This document shows positions 49,194 through 59,144 of a stretch of DNA of 64,000 nt, one piece after another. The position numbers and the translations under genes were made by a program. The stretch is taken from contig JAJFFO010000002.1 in NCBI GenBank assembly GCA_021776615.1, positions 117,457-181,456 on the forward strand. The letters run 5' to 3'. The stretch comes from Robiginitomaculum sp. Lineage in GTDB: Bacteria > Pseudomonadota > Alphaproteobacteria > Caulobacterales > Maricaulaceae. The notes below the pieces were generated by a model that saw nothing but the letters and a program-made list of their open reading frames with translations, made no database searches and was not told the origin of the DNA. How positions within the stretch are numbered: the stretch's first letter is position 1; each line of letters opens with the position of its first letter.

Positions 49194-49351
49194 TCCCTTG
49201 GTTCATCGCGCCAGCGAAGCCCGTTTCGGGTCACAAAAACAATCCCCGAAACTACCTGCCGGTCATCTACACGCGGCACGCCATGGGCCGGAGGAAAATA
49301 AGGCTCGATAATGGCCAATTGCTCTTTTGAAAGCCAAAACAAATCATCCAT
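49187..49351 (-). pseudogene. IS5-type transposase, N-terminal fragment
   Basis: 54 residues from ATG 49351, which has AAAGGAGA upstream. MDDLFWLSKEQLAIIEPYFP, HGVPRVDDRQVVSGIVFV and RNGLRWRDEP match the opening of IS5/IS427-type transposases, which normally exceed 250 residues. After WRDEP the frame closes with R-E-V-stop and runs directly into the terminal repeat, so the DDE catalytic centre is missing. It is an internally deleted element, not active by itself; no left-hand terminal repeat is obvious upstream of the start. Confidence 0.8.
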
Positions 49352-49432
49352 GACAAATCTCCTTTGCCACGGTGAATCACAAATCAAACCAAATGGAAAT
49401 CCCCGCAATTAATAGGCCTGAGCCTAATGTCT

Positions 49433-52400
49433 TTATGGTGCCTCGCGGGTATCGTGTACGCCCCAGATATCGAGGCGGTGGTCTTGGCGTTCATCGACCA
49501 TGAAGATGGAGTGGTCCACGGTGAAGCTTCCCGATAACACGCCTTTTTCTTCCAGTCCCATAAAGCTGCCCGGTATTGCATTATCGTTCGACGGCAGCAC
49601 GTTAAACGCCAAGGTTTCTTCGGCGCTTTGTAAAGAGGCCGTGCCGTCAGGCCAAACATAGAGGGTGCCGGGCTTCTGGTTAAGGAAATTGCCATCGCGC
49701 TTGCGTACCATCACTGACCAACGTCCTTCGGGAATATCCCCGGCAATGGTGAGCGGGGCGTCCGCTGGGGCGGACACGGTGACCGCCGCGCTGGTGACCG
49801 AGCGGGTGATAGCCGCATTATCCTCGAAACGTAGAAACACCCGTGCATTGGCCGGGTCCAGTGCAATGCCGTTGGAAGATTGATCGGTCACAAACACAGC
49901 AAAGAAGCTGGGGGCCGCGCCAATAGTTGTGCTGACGGACGGGCCAAGCGCGCTTGTGCAGACCGATGTCGCATCCGTTTCGCAGACTTGTAACAACACT
50001 GGTAATGCCGCATTGCCGGTATCTACGGAAACCGTAATGGCGGCATCGCTAGAAGATAGTATATCGCCAACGCCGATATTTATGGCCGACACCGTCATGA
50101 AACCAGTATCGCCAGATGGTATATTGATGACCCCATCTCCAGAAAGTGTTGCGCTGATCGACAAAATATCGGGTCCCGGCGTATTGCTGATGGAGAGGAA
50201 AGCGGTATTTACTCCAGGAATTTCGCCAACATTAACATTATCACAAACAACGTCGGGAAAGACCTCCTCACCCACGGTTACCTGAAGCGGGGTAAAGGCC
50301 AAAATAAACTGGCGCGTCTGACCGGCAGCGATATCAAAAATGCTATCGGGGGGCCCAAAGGGAGTATTGGATAGATCGGCCTCCTGAAAACTCAGGCTTA
50401 CCGGCGCGGTTCCAGGAATGCTGATCTGGCAGTTTTGCGCTGGATTGGCACCGGCATTGATGACTGAAGCAAACACGGTAATGACTGGCCCGCCAATATA
50501 CCCGGAACGCGCCGATGGCAGAACTGAAGAAAACAAGGTGGTAGGGCCGGGATTGCTCAGCTCAAAGCGGGCGCTGACACTGCGCGCCTGACCCATCGTC
50601 ACCACACAGGCACCATTGCCGGTGCAATCGCCGCTCCACCCGGCAAATAACGAACCGGCGATGGCGATATGGCTCAAGGTCACACTGGTACCGTCGTCAT
50701 AATCCTCGGTGCAATCGACACCGCAATTAATACCGGCCGGTGTGCTGGTCAGCGTGCCACTGCCCAGCCCACTTGTGCTTGCCGTCAACGTGAATTGAGT
50801 CAGCCCTTGCACAATCGCCGTGGCCGCTGAAGTGACGCTCTCATTGGTGCCGCCAAGGTCGGTATAGCTAACCACCACATCAATGGTGCTGCCAACATCA
50901 GCCTGGGTCAGTGCCACCGTGGCATTGTTGGCCCCGGCAATATCGACACCCCCACGACGCCACTGAAAGCTGAGCGGGCCAAGACCATCGACGTCGGCCA
51001 CAACACTGGCATCCACGGTTAAGGTTTGGCCTTGCGTCGCCGTGCCAGTAATCACAGGTACGCCGGTGGGCAATGTGTTGCCCGCACTGCCTTGAATATC
51101 GAAAGTATAAGGGTTTTCGTCCGCATCATCATTGACGATGCTGACCGTGGCCACTCGTGAGCCAGTGGCGCTCGGATCAAAGGTGATGGTGAAAAGGGAG
51201 GTGTCATTATTGGCCGCTACCGTGCTGTCCGCATCTGCGGTCAGCGTAAAGTCTGCGGCATTGGTGCCGGTAATTGCCACCCTTGGTGTGCCGGTGAGGT
51301 TCAATGCCACATTTCCGGAATTGGTGATGGTGAAAGTGTTGGCATTACTGCCTCCGGTCAACGCCACATTACCAAAGTCAGTATCATCAGCGGTGGCTGG
51401 CGTGGTATCGCCATCGGTAATTGAGACCCCCATGCCGCTGACATCCATCTCCGGCGCAGCAGTGCCATTACCGGTCAAGCTAAAGTTATAGGGGTTCTCA
51501 TCGCTGTCATTATTGACAATGCTCAGCGTACCATTGCGTGCGCCCGTTGCGGTTGGGTCAAAGCGCACAATGACGGTTGTGCTCGCCGCGGGGGCCACCG
51601 GGCCTGTCGGCTGGGTAGTTACGGTAAAGTCACCGGTGGTGGTGGCCGCCCCAAGGGTGAGGGCCGCATTGCCGGTGTTTTGAATGGTAAAGGTGTGACT
51701 GACCATGCCGGTGGTAATGTTTGCCGATCCAAAGTCGGTATCATCGGCAACCTGCGGCGCAGCATCATTATCCGCAATGTTCACACTCATGCCAGTGACA
51801 TTGATCTCGGGGGCAGCAGTGCCATTACCGGTCAAGCTAAAGTTATAGGGGTTCTCATCGCTGTCGTTATTGGGAATATTCACCGTGGCGGTACGAAGCC
51901 CTGCTGCCTGTGGGGTAAAATTAATGCCCATCACAGTAGAGTTGCCCGCTCCAACACTGGTCCCAGGGGCGGTGACAATCGAAAAATCACCAGCATTCGC
52001 ACCGGTAAAAGTCACCGAACCCAGGGTTAGCGTTGCCGTACCCGCAGCATTGGAAATACTGAATGACCGGCCGTTCGCAAAGCCTGTGGGGGTTGAACCA
52101 AAATCTGTGCCATCCGTGGTGTTGGGTATTGTGCTGCCGTCTGCAATGTTCACCCCCATGCCAGTGACGTTGATCTCCGGTAAATTACTGACAATGAAAT
52201 CATCGTCATTGGTGCCAGTCGGCGTTTCGTTGGTCAGTGCGTTGGGCGTTGTGGCCAGATCGCTAATATTTTGCCCTGATGCGAGAGAAACCGAAACCGT
52301 GCCGTTAAACCCGGCGAGATTGCCGCCGGCAATCGTCACATCATAAACGGTTGTGGATACGGTATCGACTGTAAAGCTGGCACCCCCCGGACCTGCCGCA

Positions 52401-55279
52401 ATAAAGTCCGTTAAATCGACATTTTGCACCGGCTCGTCAAACGTATACCGCCAGGTCAGGCTGTCGGCACTGGTGGCTTGTGTTGCCGGGGTATTGCGAA
52501 CGATAGAGGTAATACGCGGAGCCGTTGTATCAAGCCCGGTTCCGGTAATGGTGAATTGGTAGGTTGAATTGCCTGCATTGCTTGTAATGACCACGGTAGG
52601 GCTTGTGGTAATGACAGATGTCGGATCAAACCGGATCGTCAGGTTGGTTGTGGCGCCTGCGGCCACGGTCGCGCTGGTGGGGGATGTGATGGTGAAACCG
52701 GCCGTAGATCCAGCCAGAGCTACAGTCGTAATATCGAGCGGTGTAGTGCTCGGATTACTGATGACAAATGTGCGGTCCACTATGCCGCCGACGGCAGCGA
52801 CTGAGCCAAAATCCGTGCCGTCTGCGGTTCGGGGTGTAAGGTCGTTATCCACAATCGCCTGCCCGTTGCCGGTGACGGCGATGTCAGGATTACCACCGGT
52901 TCCTTTAATGCTGAATTGGTAGGGTGAACTGCCTGCATCGCTTGTAATGACGACAATAGGGATGATGGAACCGGCAGATGTCGGATCAAACCGGATGGAC
53001 AGGTCGGTTGTGGCGCCTGCTACCACGACCGCGCTGGTGGGCGAGGTGATGGTAAAGCCGGTCGAAACTCCAAGGAATGAAATATTCGAAATACTAAGTT
53101 GTGCAGTGCCCGGATTGCTGATTTCGAATGTGCGGTCCTCTATACCGCCGGTGACAGCGACAGAGCCGAAATCCGTATCGTCTGTGGTGCCGGGAGTAAT
53201 GTCACCGCTCGCAATCGCCTGCCCGTTGCCCGTGACGGCGATGTCAGGGGCGGCATTACTGACAATGAAGTCATTGTCATTGGCGCCAGTTGGCGTGGGA
53301 ATACCGAGTGCATTTGGCGTCGTAGCCAGATCGGTGATGTTTTGACTACCCACCAGGGACAGTGTGACCGTGGCGTTTAAGCCTGCCAGATCACCGCCGG
53401 AAACTGTGATGTCATAAACACTGGTAGAATCTGCATTTACGGCAATGCTGGCACCGGTCACATTGGATACTTGAAAGTCCGTTAAATCCACATTTTGCAC
53501 CGGCTCGTCAAAAGTATAGCGCCACATCAGGCTGTCGGCGCTGGTATTTTGTGTTGTCGGGTTTTGCCGGACAATCGAGGCTATGCGCGGCGCCGTAAGG
53601 TCAGCACCAGTACCCTGAATGGCAAAGGTATAGGGACTTTCGTCCGAATCGTTGTTGGGGATACTCACCGTTGCTGTGCGCAGGCCCACCGCACTTGGCC
53701 TAAAGCTAATCCCCAGGGTTGTAAACTCGCTGCCACCAGCAACATTGGCCGCCTGCGCGGAAGTGACAGAAAAATCTGCAGCATTTGCCCCGCTGAACGT
53801 CACTGTCCCAAGGCTTAAATTCCCTGAACCCTCATTGACGATAAAGAAAACGGTTTGGACACTGGCAAAATTGGCCGCATGGGAACCAAAATCCGTACCG
53901 TCCAGTATCCTGGGGTTCGTGTCGCCTGAGACAATTTCAAGACTGTTACTGCCATCCACCCGTATCTCTGGCGCAGCACTCCCCGTGCCTTGAAGACGGA
54001 AATTGTAGGGGTTCTCGTCACTATCATCGCTGGTGATACTCACGTCAACGGGACCACGAAGACCGGTGGCGCTTGGATTGAAGGTCACCTCGAAGGTTTC
54101 CGGCACGCCTACATCAACAAGCTGTGGTGGTTGCCGCGTGACGGTGAAATCACCCGCATGCGCGCCCGTGATACTGACCGCGCTGGCGGTTTGCAGATTA
54201 AGGAACAGACCAAAGCCACTATTCTCGATCGTGAAAGTACGCGTGACTGTACCGCTTGCGATATCCACACTGCCAAATTCCGTATGGTCGGCAAGCCCCG
54301 GTGTATGGGCTGCATTATCGACGATGGACTGGCCATTGCCCCTCACGTTTATCTCAACGGCCTCGCCGGTCCCTTGAATACGGAAATTGTAGGGGCTCTC
54401 ATCAGCATCATCATTGGCGATGGCGACATCAACCGGACTGAGGACACCTGACGCAGTTGGTGCGAAGTCGATCCGAAAGGTGGTTGAACCAAGTGATGCC
54501 ACGGTTGCAGCAGGTTGCTGGGATACTGAAAACCGTGCCGCATCCGCCCCGGTGATGCTCACCGCATTGGCCCCAAGGGTCAACAAACCGGTTCCTGTGT
54601 TGGTAATGGTATAGATCTTCCCGGTGCCCCCGCCAACGCCGGTGCTGAAACGTGTTGCGCTGGACGCGGCCGGGTCATTAGCCGGGTCGTCTGGAATGTT
54701 GGTGGAATTCCGCGCCACATTGATTTCCGGGGTGGGCGACGAAATGGTTAGCACTGCTGATGCGGCAGGTGCGTTCGTCGGGCTGCCGCCTTGGGAAGCG
54801 GTTAATGCGCTGGTCGTACTGTTATACGTTCCCGGTGCCGCCGCCGCGAGACGTACATCAATCCGACAACTGCTTGAACTGGAACCAATAACCGCACCAT
54901 TGACCGTAATCATATTGGAACCAGCCACCGCCGTAACTACACTACCGGGGCTGGAACAGGTTTCGGAAACCGGAAAACCGCTCGATGAAACCACTAACCC
55001 GGCAGGCAGTGTATGGGTGAAATTAATGGCGGTTGTATCGCCGCCTGCATTGTTATGGCCAAAGGAATAGCGGGATTCGACTTCTGTACCGGTAGTAATG
55101 TTATCGGGAACAAAACTGTGGGAAAACGTTGTTTGTGCAAAAGCACTAACCGGCACAGCAAATGTTACCAGAATGACCAGCGCGGCCAGAATTCGTCGAA
55201 AACCCTGACGAACACGATTTCGTGAAGGAGGGGTGGGGCTTTGACAAGCCTCTGAAACTACACACATCTTCCCCGTCAT
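49433..55279 (-). CDS. Giant exported repeat protein (choice-of-anchor D type)
   Basis: 1948 residues. Signal peptide within about 25-49 (RRILAALVILVTFAVPVSAFAQ). Then come about eight choice-of-anchor-D/ASH-like immunoglobulin repeats of roughly 115-120 residues, each opening PEI/DINVTGNG and ending YNF-LTGNGT. Two copies of a TAPRI-SIVR domain (with WRYTFDEPVQNVDLTDF) interrupt them. An Ig-like SFQWRRGG domain and a divergent InlB-like repeat with paired Cys (CGVDCTEDYDDG, WSGDCTGNGACVVTM) follow. The C-terminal 450 residues contain two CARDB/DUF11-like stretches and a unique end. A secreted or surface-attached adhesin is likely; no sortase, autotransporter barrel or PEP-CTERM tail is seen. 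Confidence 0.85.
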   Translation of the reverse strand: MTGKMCVVSEACQSPTPPSRNRVRQGFRRILAALVILVTFAVPVSAFAQTTFSHSFVPDNITTGTEVESRYSFGHNNAGGDTTAINFTHTLPAGLVVSSSGFPVSETCSSPGSVVTAVAGSNMITVNGAVIGSSSSSCRIDVRLAAAAPGTYNSTTSALTASQGGSPTNAPAASAVLTISSPTPEINVARNSTNIPDDPANDPAASSATRFSTGVGGGTGKIYTITNTGTGLLTLGANAVSITGADAARFSVSQQPAATVASLGSTTFRIDFAPTASGVLSPVDVAIANDDADESPYNFRIQGTGEAVEINVRGNGQSIVDNAAHTPGLADHTEFGSVDIASGTVTRTFTIENSGFGLFLNLQTASAVSITGAHAGDFTVTRQPPQLVDVGVPETFEVTFNPSATGLRGPVDVSITSDDSDENPYNFRLQGTGSAAPEIRVDGSNSLEIVSGDTNPRILDGTDFGSHAANFASVQTVFFIVNEGSGNLSLGTVTFSGANAADFSVTSAQAANVAGGSEFTTLGISFRPSAVGLRTATVSIPNNDSDESPYTFAIQGTGADLTAPRIASIVRQNPTTQNTSADSLMWRYTFDEPVQNVDLTDFQVSNVTGASIAVNADSTSVYDITVSGGDLAGLNATVTLSLVGSQNITDLATTPNALGIPTPTGANDNDFIVSNAAPDIAVTGNGQAIASGDITPGTTDDTDFGSVAVTGGIEDRTFEISNPGTAQLSISNISFLGVSTGFTITSPTSAVVVAGATTDLSIRFDPTSAGSIIPIVVITSDAGSSPYQFSIKGTGGNPDIAVTGNGQAIVDNDLTPRTADGTDFGSVAAVGGIVDRTFVISNPSTTPLDITTVALAGSTAGFTITSPTSATVAAGATTNLTIRFDPTSVITTSPTVVITSNAGNSTYQFTITGTGLDTTAPRITSIVRNTPATQATSADSLTWRYTFDEPVQNVDLTDFIAAGPGGASFTVDTVSTTVYDVTIAGGNLAGFNGTVSVSLASGQNISDLATTPNALTNETPTGTNDDDFIVSNLPEINVTGMGVNIADGSTIPNTTDGTDFGSTPTGFANGRSFSISNAAGTATLTLGSVTFTGANAGDFSIVTAPGTSVGAGNSTVMGINFTPQAAGLRTATVNIPNNDSDENPYNFSLTGNGTAAPEINVTGMSVNIADNDAAPQVADDTDFGSANITTGMVSHTFTIQNTGNAALTLGAATTTGDFTVTTQPTGPVAPAASTTVIVRFDPTATGARNGTLSIVNNDSDENPYNFSLTGNGTAAPEMDVSGMGVSITDGDTTPATADDTDFGNVALTGGSNANTFTITNSGNVALNLTGTPRVAITGTNAADFTLTADADSTVAANNDTSLFTITFDPSATGSRVATVSIVNDDADENPYTFDIQGSAGNTLPTGVPVITGTATQGQTLTVDASVVADVDGLGPLSFQWRRGGVDIAGANNATVALTQADVGSTIDVVVSYTDLGGTNESVTSAATAIVQGLTQFTLTASTSGLGSGTLTSTPAGINCGVDCTEDYDDGTSVTLSHIAIAGSLFAGWSGDCTGNGACVVTMGQARSVSARFELSNPGPTTLFSSVLPSARSGYIGGPVITVFASVINAGANPAQNCQISIPGTAPVSLSFQEADLSNTPFGPPDSIFDIAAGQTRQFILAFTPLQVTVGEEVFPDVVCDNVNVGEIPGVNTAFLSISNTPGPDILSISATLSGDGVINIPSGDTGFMTVSAINIGVGDILSSSDAAITVSVDTGNAALPVLLQVCETDATSVCTSALGPSVSTTIGAAPSFFAVFVTDQSSNGIALDPANARVFLRFEDNAAITRSVTSAAVTVSAPADAPLTIAGDIPEGRWSVMVRKRDGNFLNQKPGTLYVWPDGTASLQSAEETLAFNVLPSNDNAIPGSFMGLEEKGVLSGSFTVDHSIFMVDERQDHRLDIWGVHDTREAP
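51456..51508. repeat. 53-bp perfect direct repeat, copy A
   Basis: Identical to 51813-51865. The two lie 357 bases (119 codons) apart in the giant repeat gene, so they are in register with the protein repeat and mark a recent duplication or gene-conversion tract. Confidence 0.9.
51813..51865. repeat. 53-bp perfect direct repeat, copy B
   Basis: Second copy of the 53-bp tract at 51456-51508. Recombination between them would delete or add exactly one protein repeat without changing the frame. Confidence 0.9.
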
Positions 55280-55380
55280 GCAAACGCACCCCTATCCCAG
55301 TATTTATCTTTCTATGTTCCTAGCGATCACCTATAAATTGGCGGACACATCACCAAAACCCGGTGAAGCCAATAACGGTT

Positions 55381-55395
55381 ATTCATATTATGAAT
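55381..55395. promoter_or_regulatory. Palindrome over the start of the LysR gene
   Basis: ATTCATATTATGAAT is a perfect 15-base palindrome (centre T) that includes the ATG at 55390. It contains the LysR-type T-N11-A pattern, so it may be the regulator's own operator. Confidence 0.5.
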
Positions 55396-56310
55396 GAGAA
55401 TGAGCTGGATCTGAATTTGCTGCTGGTGTTTGAGGCCATCTATTCAACCCGCAATATTTCCCGCGCCGCCGATATGTTGGACCGCAGCCAACCGGCAGTT
55501 TCCAATGCGCTTGGGCGTCTGCGTGAACAGCTTGGCGACGCGCTTTTTGTGCGCGCTGGCAAGGGTGTTGCCCCAACCCCGCGCGCCGAGGCCATGGTGG
55601 GGTCTGTCCGCGAAGCCCTAGAGGCCATTCGCAAAGGAATTATCCCTCCGCCGGGGTTTGATCCGCAATCCTCGGAGCGGCATTTCAAGATGATCATCGC
55701 CGATCCGATGGAACCGATTGTGCTGCCGCCGCTATTGCGCTCCGTTGATGGCGGCCAGATTTCATTTGAATTACAGCCGCCGCAATTTCTGAACATTGAA
55801 GAGGCGCTGATCGACGGCAAAACCGATATGGCCATTTTCCCGTTTCCGGCCAACGAGCCGCGCCTGCATTGCGAGCCATTATGCCCGCTTGATCTGGTGG
55901 TGCTGGCCCGCAAAGAGCACTCGCGCATTAATGGGGTGATCACCGCCGAAGACCTGGCCCGCGAAGGCCATATTACGCTGTCGCTGGCCCCCGGAAAATT
56001 GGCCAATTCGGAAAAAGTTGCGATCTGGAAGCGCACAAAACAGCGTACAGTTTGCTATGTTAACCGGCTAAGCTCGATGGCCAATTTGATTGGCACCACA
56101 GACCTGATTGGCCTGGTACCCAGAATTTATGCTGATTATGTGTCCGAACTGTTCGGCTTTCAGGTTCTGGATCTCCCTGAGCCGGTCACCGATCAGAAGT
56201 TTTTCATGATCTGGCACAAACGCAATGACACGGATGACGGGCATATCTGGTTGCGTCATCAAATAACCACCATGATTGACGCAAGAACAAAGGTTCAGGC
56301 CAGCACATGA
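55390..56310 (+). CDS. LysR-family transcriptional regulator
   Basis: 306 residues from ATG 55390; a GTG nine codons upstream is also open. Winged helix-turn-helix at about 8-66 (NLLLVFEAIYSTRNISRAAD, RSQPAVSNALGRLREQLGD, FVRAGKGVAPTPRAE), then a periplasmic-binding-like effector domain. It is of the NodD/NahR-like subgroup rather than CbbR type by the DLNLLLVFEAI opening. It overlaps the MFS gene by four bases (ATGA), an arrangement typical of a regulator controlling its own exporter or importer. Confidence 0.92.
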   Translation: MNENELDLNLLLVFEAIYSTRNISRAADMLDRSQPAVSNALGRLREQLGDALFVRAGKGVAPTPRAEAMVGSVREALEAIRKGIIPPPGFDPQSSERHFKMIIADPMEPIVLPPLLRSVDGGQISFELQPPQFLNIEEALIDGKTDMAIFPFPANEPRLHCEPLCPLDLVVLARKEHSRINGVITAEDLAREGHITLSLAPGKLANSEKVAIWKRTKQRTVCYVNRLSSMANLIGTTDLIGLVPRIYADYVSELFGFQVLDLPEPVTDQKFFMIWHKRNDTDDGHIWLRHQITTMIDARTKVQAST

Positions 56311-57560
56311 CCGCGCGACGCTATACGCTTTTACTTCTCACCTGCTATTTTGCAATCGCCCATATGGACCGGCACATCATCACCATCACGCTGGAGCCGA
56401 TCCGGCGTGAATTTGGCTTGAGTGATTTGCAATTGGGCCTGTTGTCTGGCTTTGCCTTTGCCATGTTTTTCTCTTTGCTGATTTTGCCGTTCGCCATTGC
56501 CGCCACCCGGGTTGAACACCGCAAGCTCATTGCCGGTACGATCGGCGTGTGGAGCGCCATGACCATACTGACCGGCATGGCTCAATCCTATATACACTTA
56601 CTCTTGGCCCGCATTGGTATTGGCATTGGCGAAGCCGGTGCGTTGCCCGCCAGCCATGCCGCGATAACCGACCATTACCCTCCGGAAAAACGCGCCACCG
56701 CTATGGGCATTTTTGTCTCCGGTGCCAATATTGGTTTGGCACTGGCGTTGGTTCTTGGCGGGTTTGTGGCGCAAAAATTTGGTTGGCGCTGGGCTATGAT
56801 TACAACTGGTCTGCCGGGTCTGTTTCTGGCCTTGATTATTCGCTTTACTATGCCCGTGCCGGTAAAAGACTCAATAGTAACGCCATCGCCCCCCGGGAAC
56901 CGCTCAATAACCTTACAAACCGCCCGAATTATGTGGAGTGACATATCTCTGCGCTTTTTGCTATTGGGCACCATTTTCAGTGCCATCACCACCTTTGGCA
57001 TCGCCGCATGGTTGCCCAGTTTTCTGGTGCGCACACACGGGTTGAGCCTCATTCAGGTGGGTCTCTATCTTGCCATCACAATTGGTGTATTTGGCATGAT
57101 TGGCGCGCAATTGGCCGGGCGCCTTTCCGACCATTTTGCAAAGCGCAAAGCCGGCTGGATTGTCTGGGTGCCGGCGCTGGCCATTCTTATCGCCAAGCCC
57201 TTCACTATTGTTGGACTCTTGTCTCAACAACCGCTGACCGCACTCATTTTTCTGGCAGTGCCCGCCGCATTGGGCGGCACATATTTGGCTTCTACAATAT
57301 CTGTTTTACACACCAGAGTGCCGCCAAAAAACAAACCCGTGGCCTCGGCCCTCTTGCTCTTGTCTATCAATTTTATCGGCATGGGCTTCGGCCCGCTTAT
57401 TGTTGGCGCACTATCGGATTATTGGCGTGCCGCCGGGTACGAGATAATTTCCAACAACCCGTTAGCCATTGGCCTAAGTGCCGTACAAATTTTTGGCATT
57501 ATGGGGGCAGTATTTTATGCACTGGCTGGCCGTCGATTGAATGTTAGCGACGAAAGCTAA
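56307..57560 (+). CDS. MFS transporter
   Basis: 417 residues with 12 membrane helices. MFS signatures: DRHIITITLEPIRREFGLSD after helix 1, LARIGIGIGEAGALPASHAAI, PPEKRATAMGIFVSGANIG and GRLSDHFAKRKAGWIVW. The closest match I recognise is the spinster/ACS-like group common in alphaproteobacteria, which carries organic acids or aromatic compounds; the substrate is unknown. Translation starts inside the stop of the LysR gene. No other genes follow on this strand. Confidence 0.88.
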   Translation: MTARRYTLLLLTCYFAIAHMDRHIITITLEPIRREFGLSDLQLGLLSGFAFAMFFSLLILPFAIAATRVEHRKLIAGTIGVWSAMTILTGMAQSYIHLLLARIGIGIGEAGALPASHAAITDHYPPEKRATAMGIFVSGANIGLALALVLGGFVAQKFGWRWAMITTGLPGLFLALIIRFTMPVPVKDSIVTPSPPGNRSITLQTARIMWSDISLRFLLLGTIFSAITTFGIAAWLPSFLVRTHGLSLIQVGLYLAITIGVFGMIGAQLAGRLSDHFAKRKAGWIVWVPALAILIAKPFTIVGLLSQQPLTALIFLAVPAALGGTYLASTISVLHTRVPPKNKPVASALLLLSINFIGMGFGPLIVGALSDYWRAAGYEIISNNPLAIGLSAVQIFGIMGAVFYALAGRRLNVSDES

Positions 57561-57743
57561 CGTCACGAAAAATGTAGGCAAGAGAATATCCATCTTGAAT
57601 GAAGTCAAAACAAAATGTCCAAAGATGTGGCGCGTAGAAGAGAATTATGATGGGGTGATAGGGTGGCCCTTAAAATGTCTTGCGTACTTGGAGCGAGATA
57701 GTGTGTAGACGGCCAGGAGAGTCGACCCGCACATTCCTGGCTT

Positions 57744-59144
57744 CTACCAATGACCACCAAGTGCGAGGTTGAGATCAATCCATTCATCAAGACGGGCACG
57801 TTCCGCGCTAACAAGGGCGCTTTGGGCGTTAAAGACACGTTGTTGAATGGTGAGCATATCGAGCAGATCAGTTTCACCTTCCTCATAGCGGATCATGGCG
57901 ATCTTGAGGGCGCGATCCGATTGCGACGCTGCCTCGCGCAGGGCTTCGGCTCGTTCACGGACAACGATCATTTGATTGAGACTGCTCTCGACTTCTTGGA
58001 AGGCGGTCAGCACGGTTTGTGCATAGGCGGCCACGGCCTGTTTTTGCTCGATTCCGGCCTGCTCAATTTGCAGCTTGTTGAAGCCAGCATCGAAGATAGG
58101 CGCGGTAATGCTCCCGGCGATATTGATCAGAATATTTTTCGGGTCGAATATGTCGAACAGTTGGTTGGAACTTCCACCGGTATTTCCGGTTAGAGTCAGT
58201 TTCGGCAAATTGGCAACTTTCACTTGATCTAGCGCGTAGAATGCGGCTGCGACCGTGCGCTCGGCAGCGATAATGTCCGGTCGTCGCTCCAATAGGCTAG
58301 ACGGTAGTCCGGCGCTCGGCATTGGCGGGACAATGGGCAGAGTTGTGCGGGTTTTTAACGCGCCAGCGGGATAGCGGCCCACCAGCACTTCTAACGCTTT
58401 AATGGCGTCGCGGTATGATCCTTCGGCGGCAATCAGAGAGGCGCGGGTCGAAGCGAGGTCTGATGCTGACAGTGCAATGTCCTGGGCCATTGCAATTCCT
58501 TCCGCGTATTGAACATTCACAATACGGTTCGTGTCGGTAAGTGTGGTCAAGGTTTGCTGGGCCACTTGCGCCTGCAGCGCTGCTTCCAATCCAATGAAAT
58601 ACGCATTCGCTACCGCTGCTGCGATTGAGTGCTGTGTGAAGCGATAATCGGCTTGGGTTGATTGAGCGTTGGCAATAGCGGCTTTTTCGCCGGCTTTAAT
58701 CCGTCCCCAGATATCAGCTTCCCAACTGGCTTGCAGGCCCCAGTTAAAAGCAGTTGTATCCGGGATTGGGCCGTCTAAAAAGGCCTGTCGATTGGCGCCG
58801 AGGTTAAGGCCCATATTGGGCCGGAGCCCAACACCCGCTTGACGTGCTAAAACCCATGAGCGTTGAACATTGAGTGCGGCGGCTTGTAAATTGCGGTTAT
58901 TGTTTTGTGCGTCTTCGACAAGGCCGGACAGAATGGAATCACCAAGCGCATCAATCCACCCAATGTGCACGTCCCCGACTTGAGTTTGTGCTGCTGTCCA
59001 CCTATCCGGGATATCTGTAACGCTTTGCGTAATCGCTGTTTGAATTGTCGTATCAGTTGTCTTGGACTTAAGGTCAGAAAGCGTCGCGCACCCCGTTGCC
59101 AGTAGGGCGCTGGTGATGAGAAGGGTTTGTTTCATCTGCCTCAT
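57744..59144 (-). CDS. RND efflux outer membrane lipoprotein, NodT/TolC family
   Basis: 466 residues. Lipobox LLATGC within the first 20 residues; then the TolC-type repeat of long helices and beta hairpins (DSILSGLVEDAQNNNRNLQAAA, FNWGLQASWEADIWGRIKAG, GLPSSLLERRPDIIAAERTV, ITAPIFDAGFNKLQIEQAG). It forms the trimeric exit duct of the pump. ATG 59144 has AGGAGG upstream and overlaps the pump gene stop by four bases. The order adaptor-pump-channel makes a complete tripartite operon. Confidence 0.93.
   Translation of the reverse strand: MRQMKQTLLITSALLATGCATLSDLKSKTTDTTIQTAITQSVTDIPDRWTAAQTQVGDVHIGWIDALGDSILSGLVEDAQNNNRNLQAAALNVQRSWVLARQAGVGLRPNMGLNLGANRQAFLDGPIPDTTAFNWGLQASWEADIWGRIKAGEKAAIANAQSTQADYRFTQHSIAAAVANAYFIGLEAALQAQVAQQTLTTLTDTNRIVNVQYAEGIAMAQDIALSASDLASTRASLIAAEGSYRDAIKALEVLVGRYPAGALKTRTTLPIVPPMPSAGLPSSLLERRPDIIAAERTVAAAFYALDQVKVANLPKLTLTGNTGGSSNQLFDIFDPKNILINIAGSITAPIFDAGFNKLQIEQAGIEQKQAVAAYAQTVLTAFQEVESSLNQMIVVRERAEALREAASQSDRALKIAMIRYEEGETDLLDMLTIQQRVFNAQSALVSAERARLDEWIDLNLALGGHW

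Noticed and set aside
48937..49206. 89-codon ORF across the noncoding patch on the minus strand
   Set aside because: It crosses the IS end, has no ribosome binding site, and its opposite-strand reading begins M-V-R-M-I-G-H-E-P, the kind of false protein produced by tRNA 3' ends.
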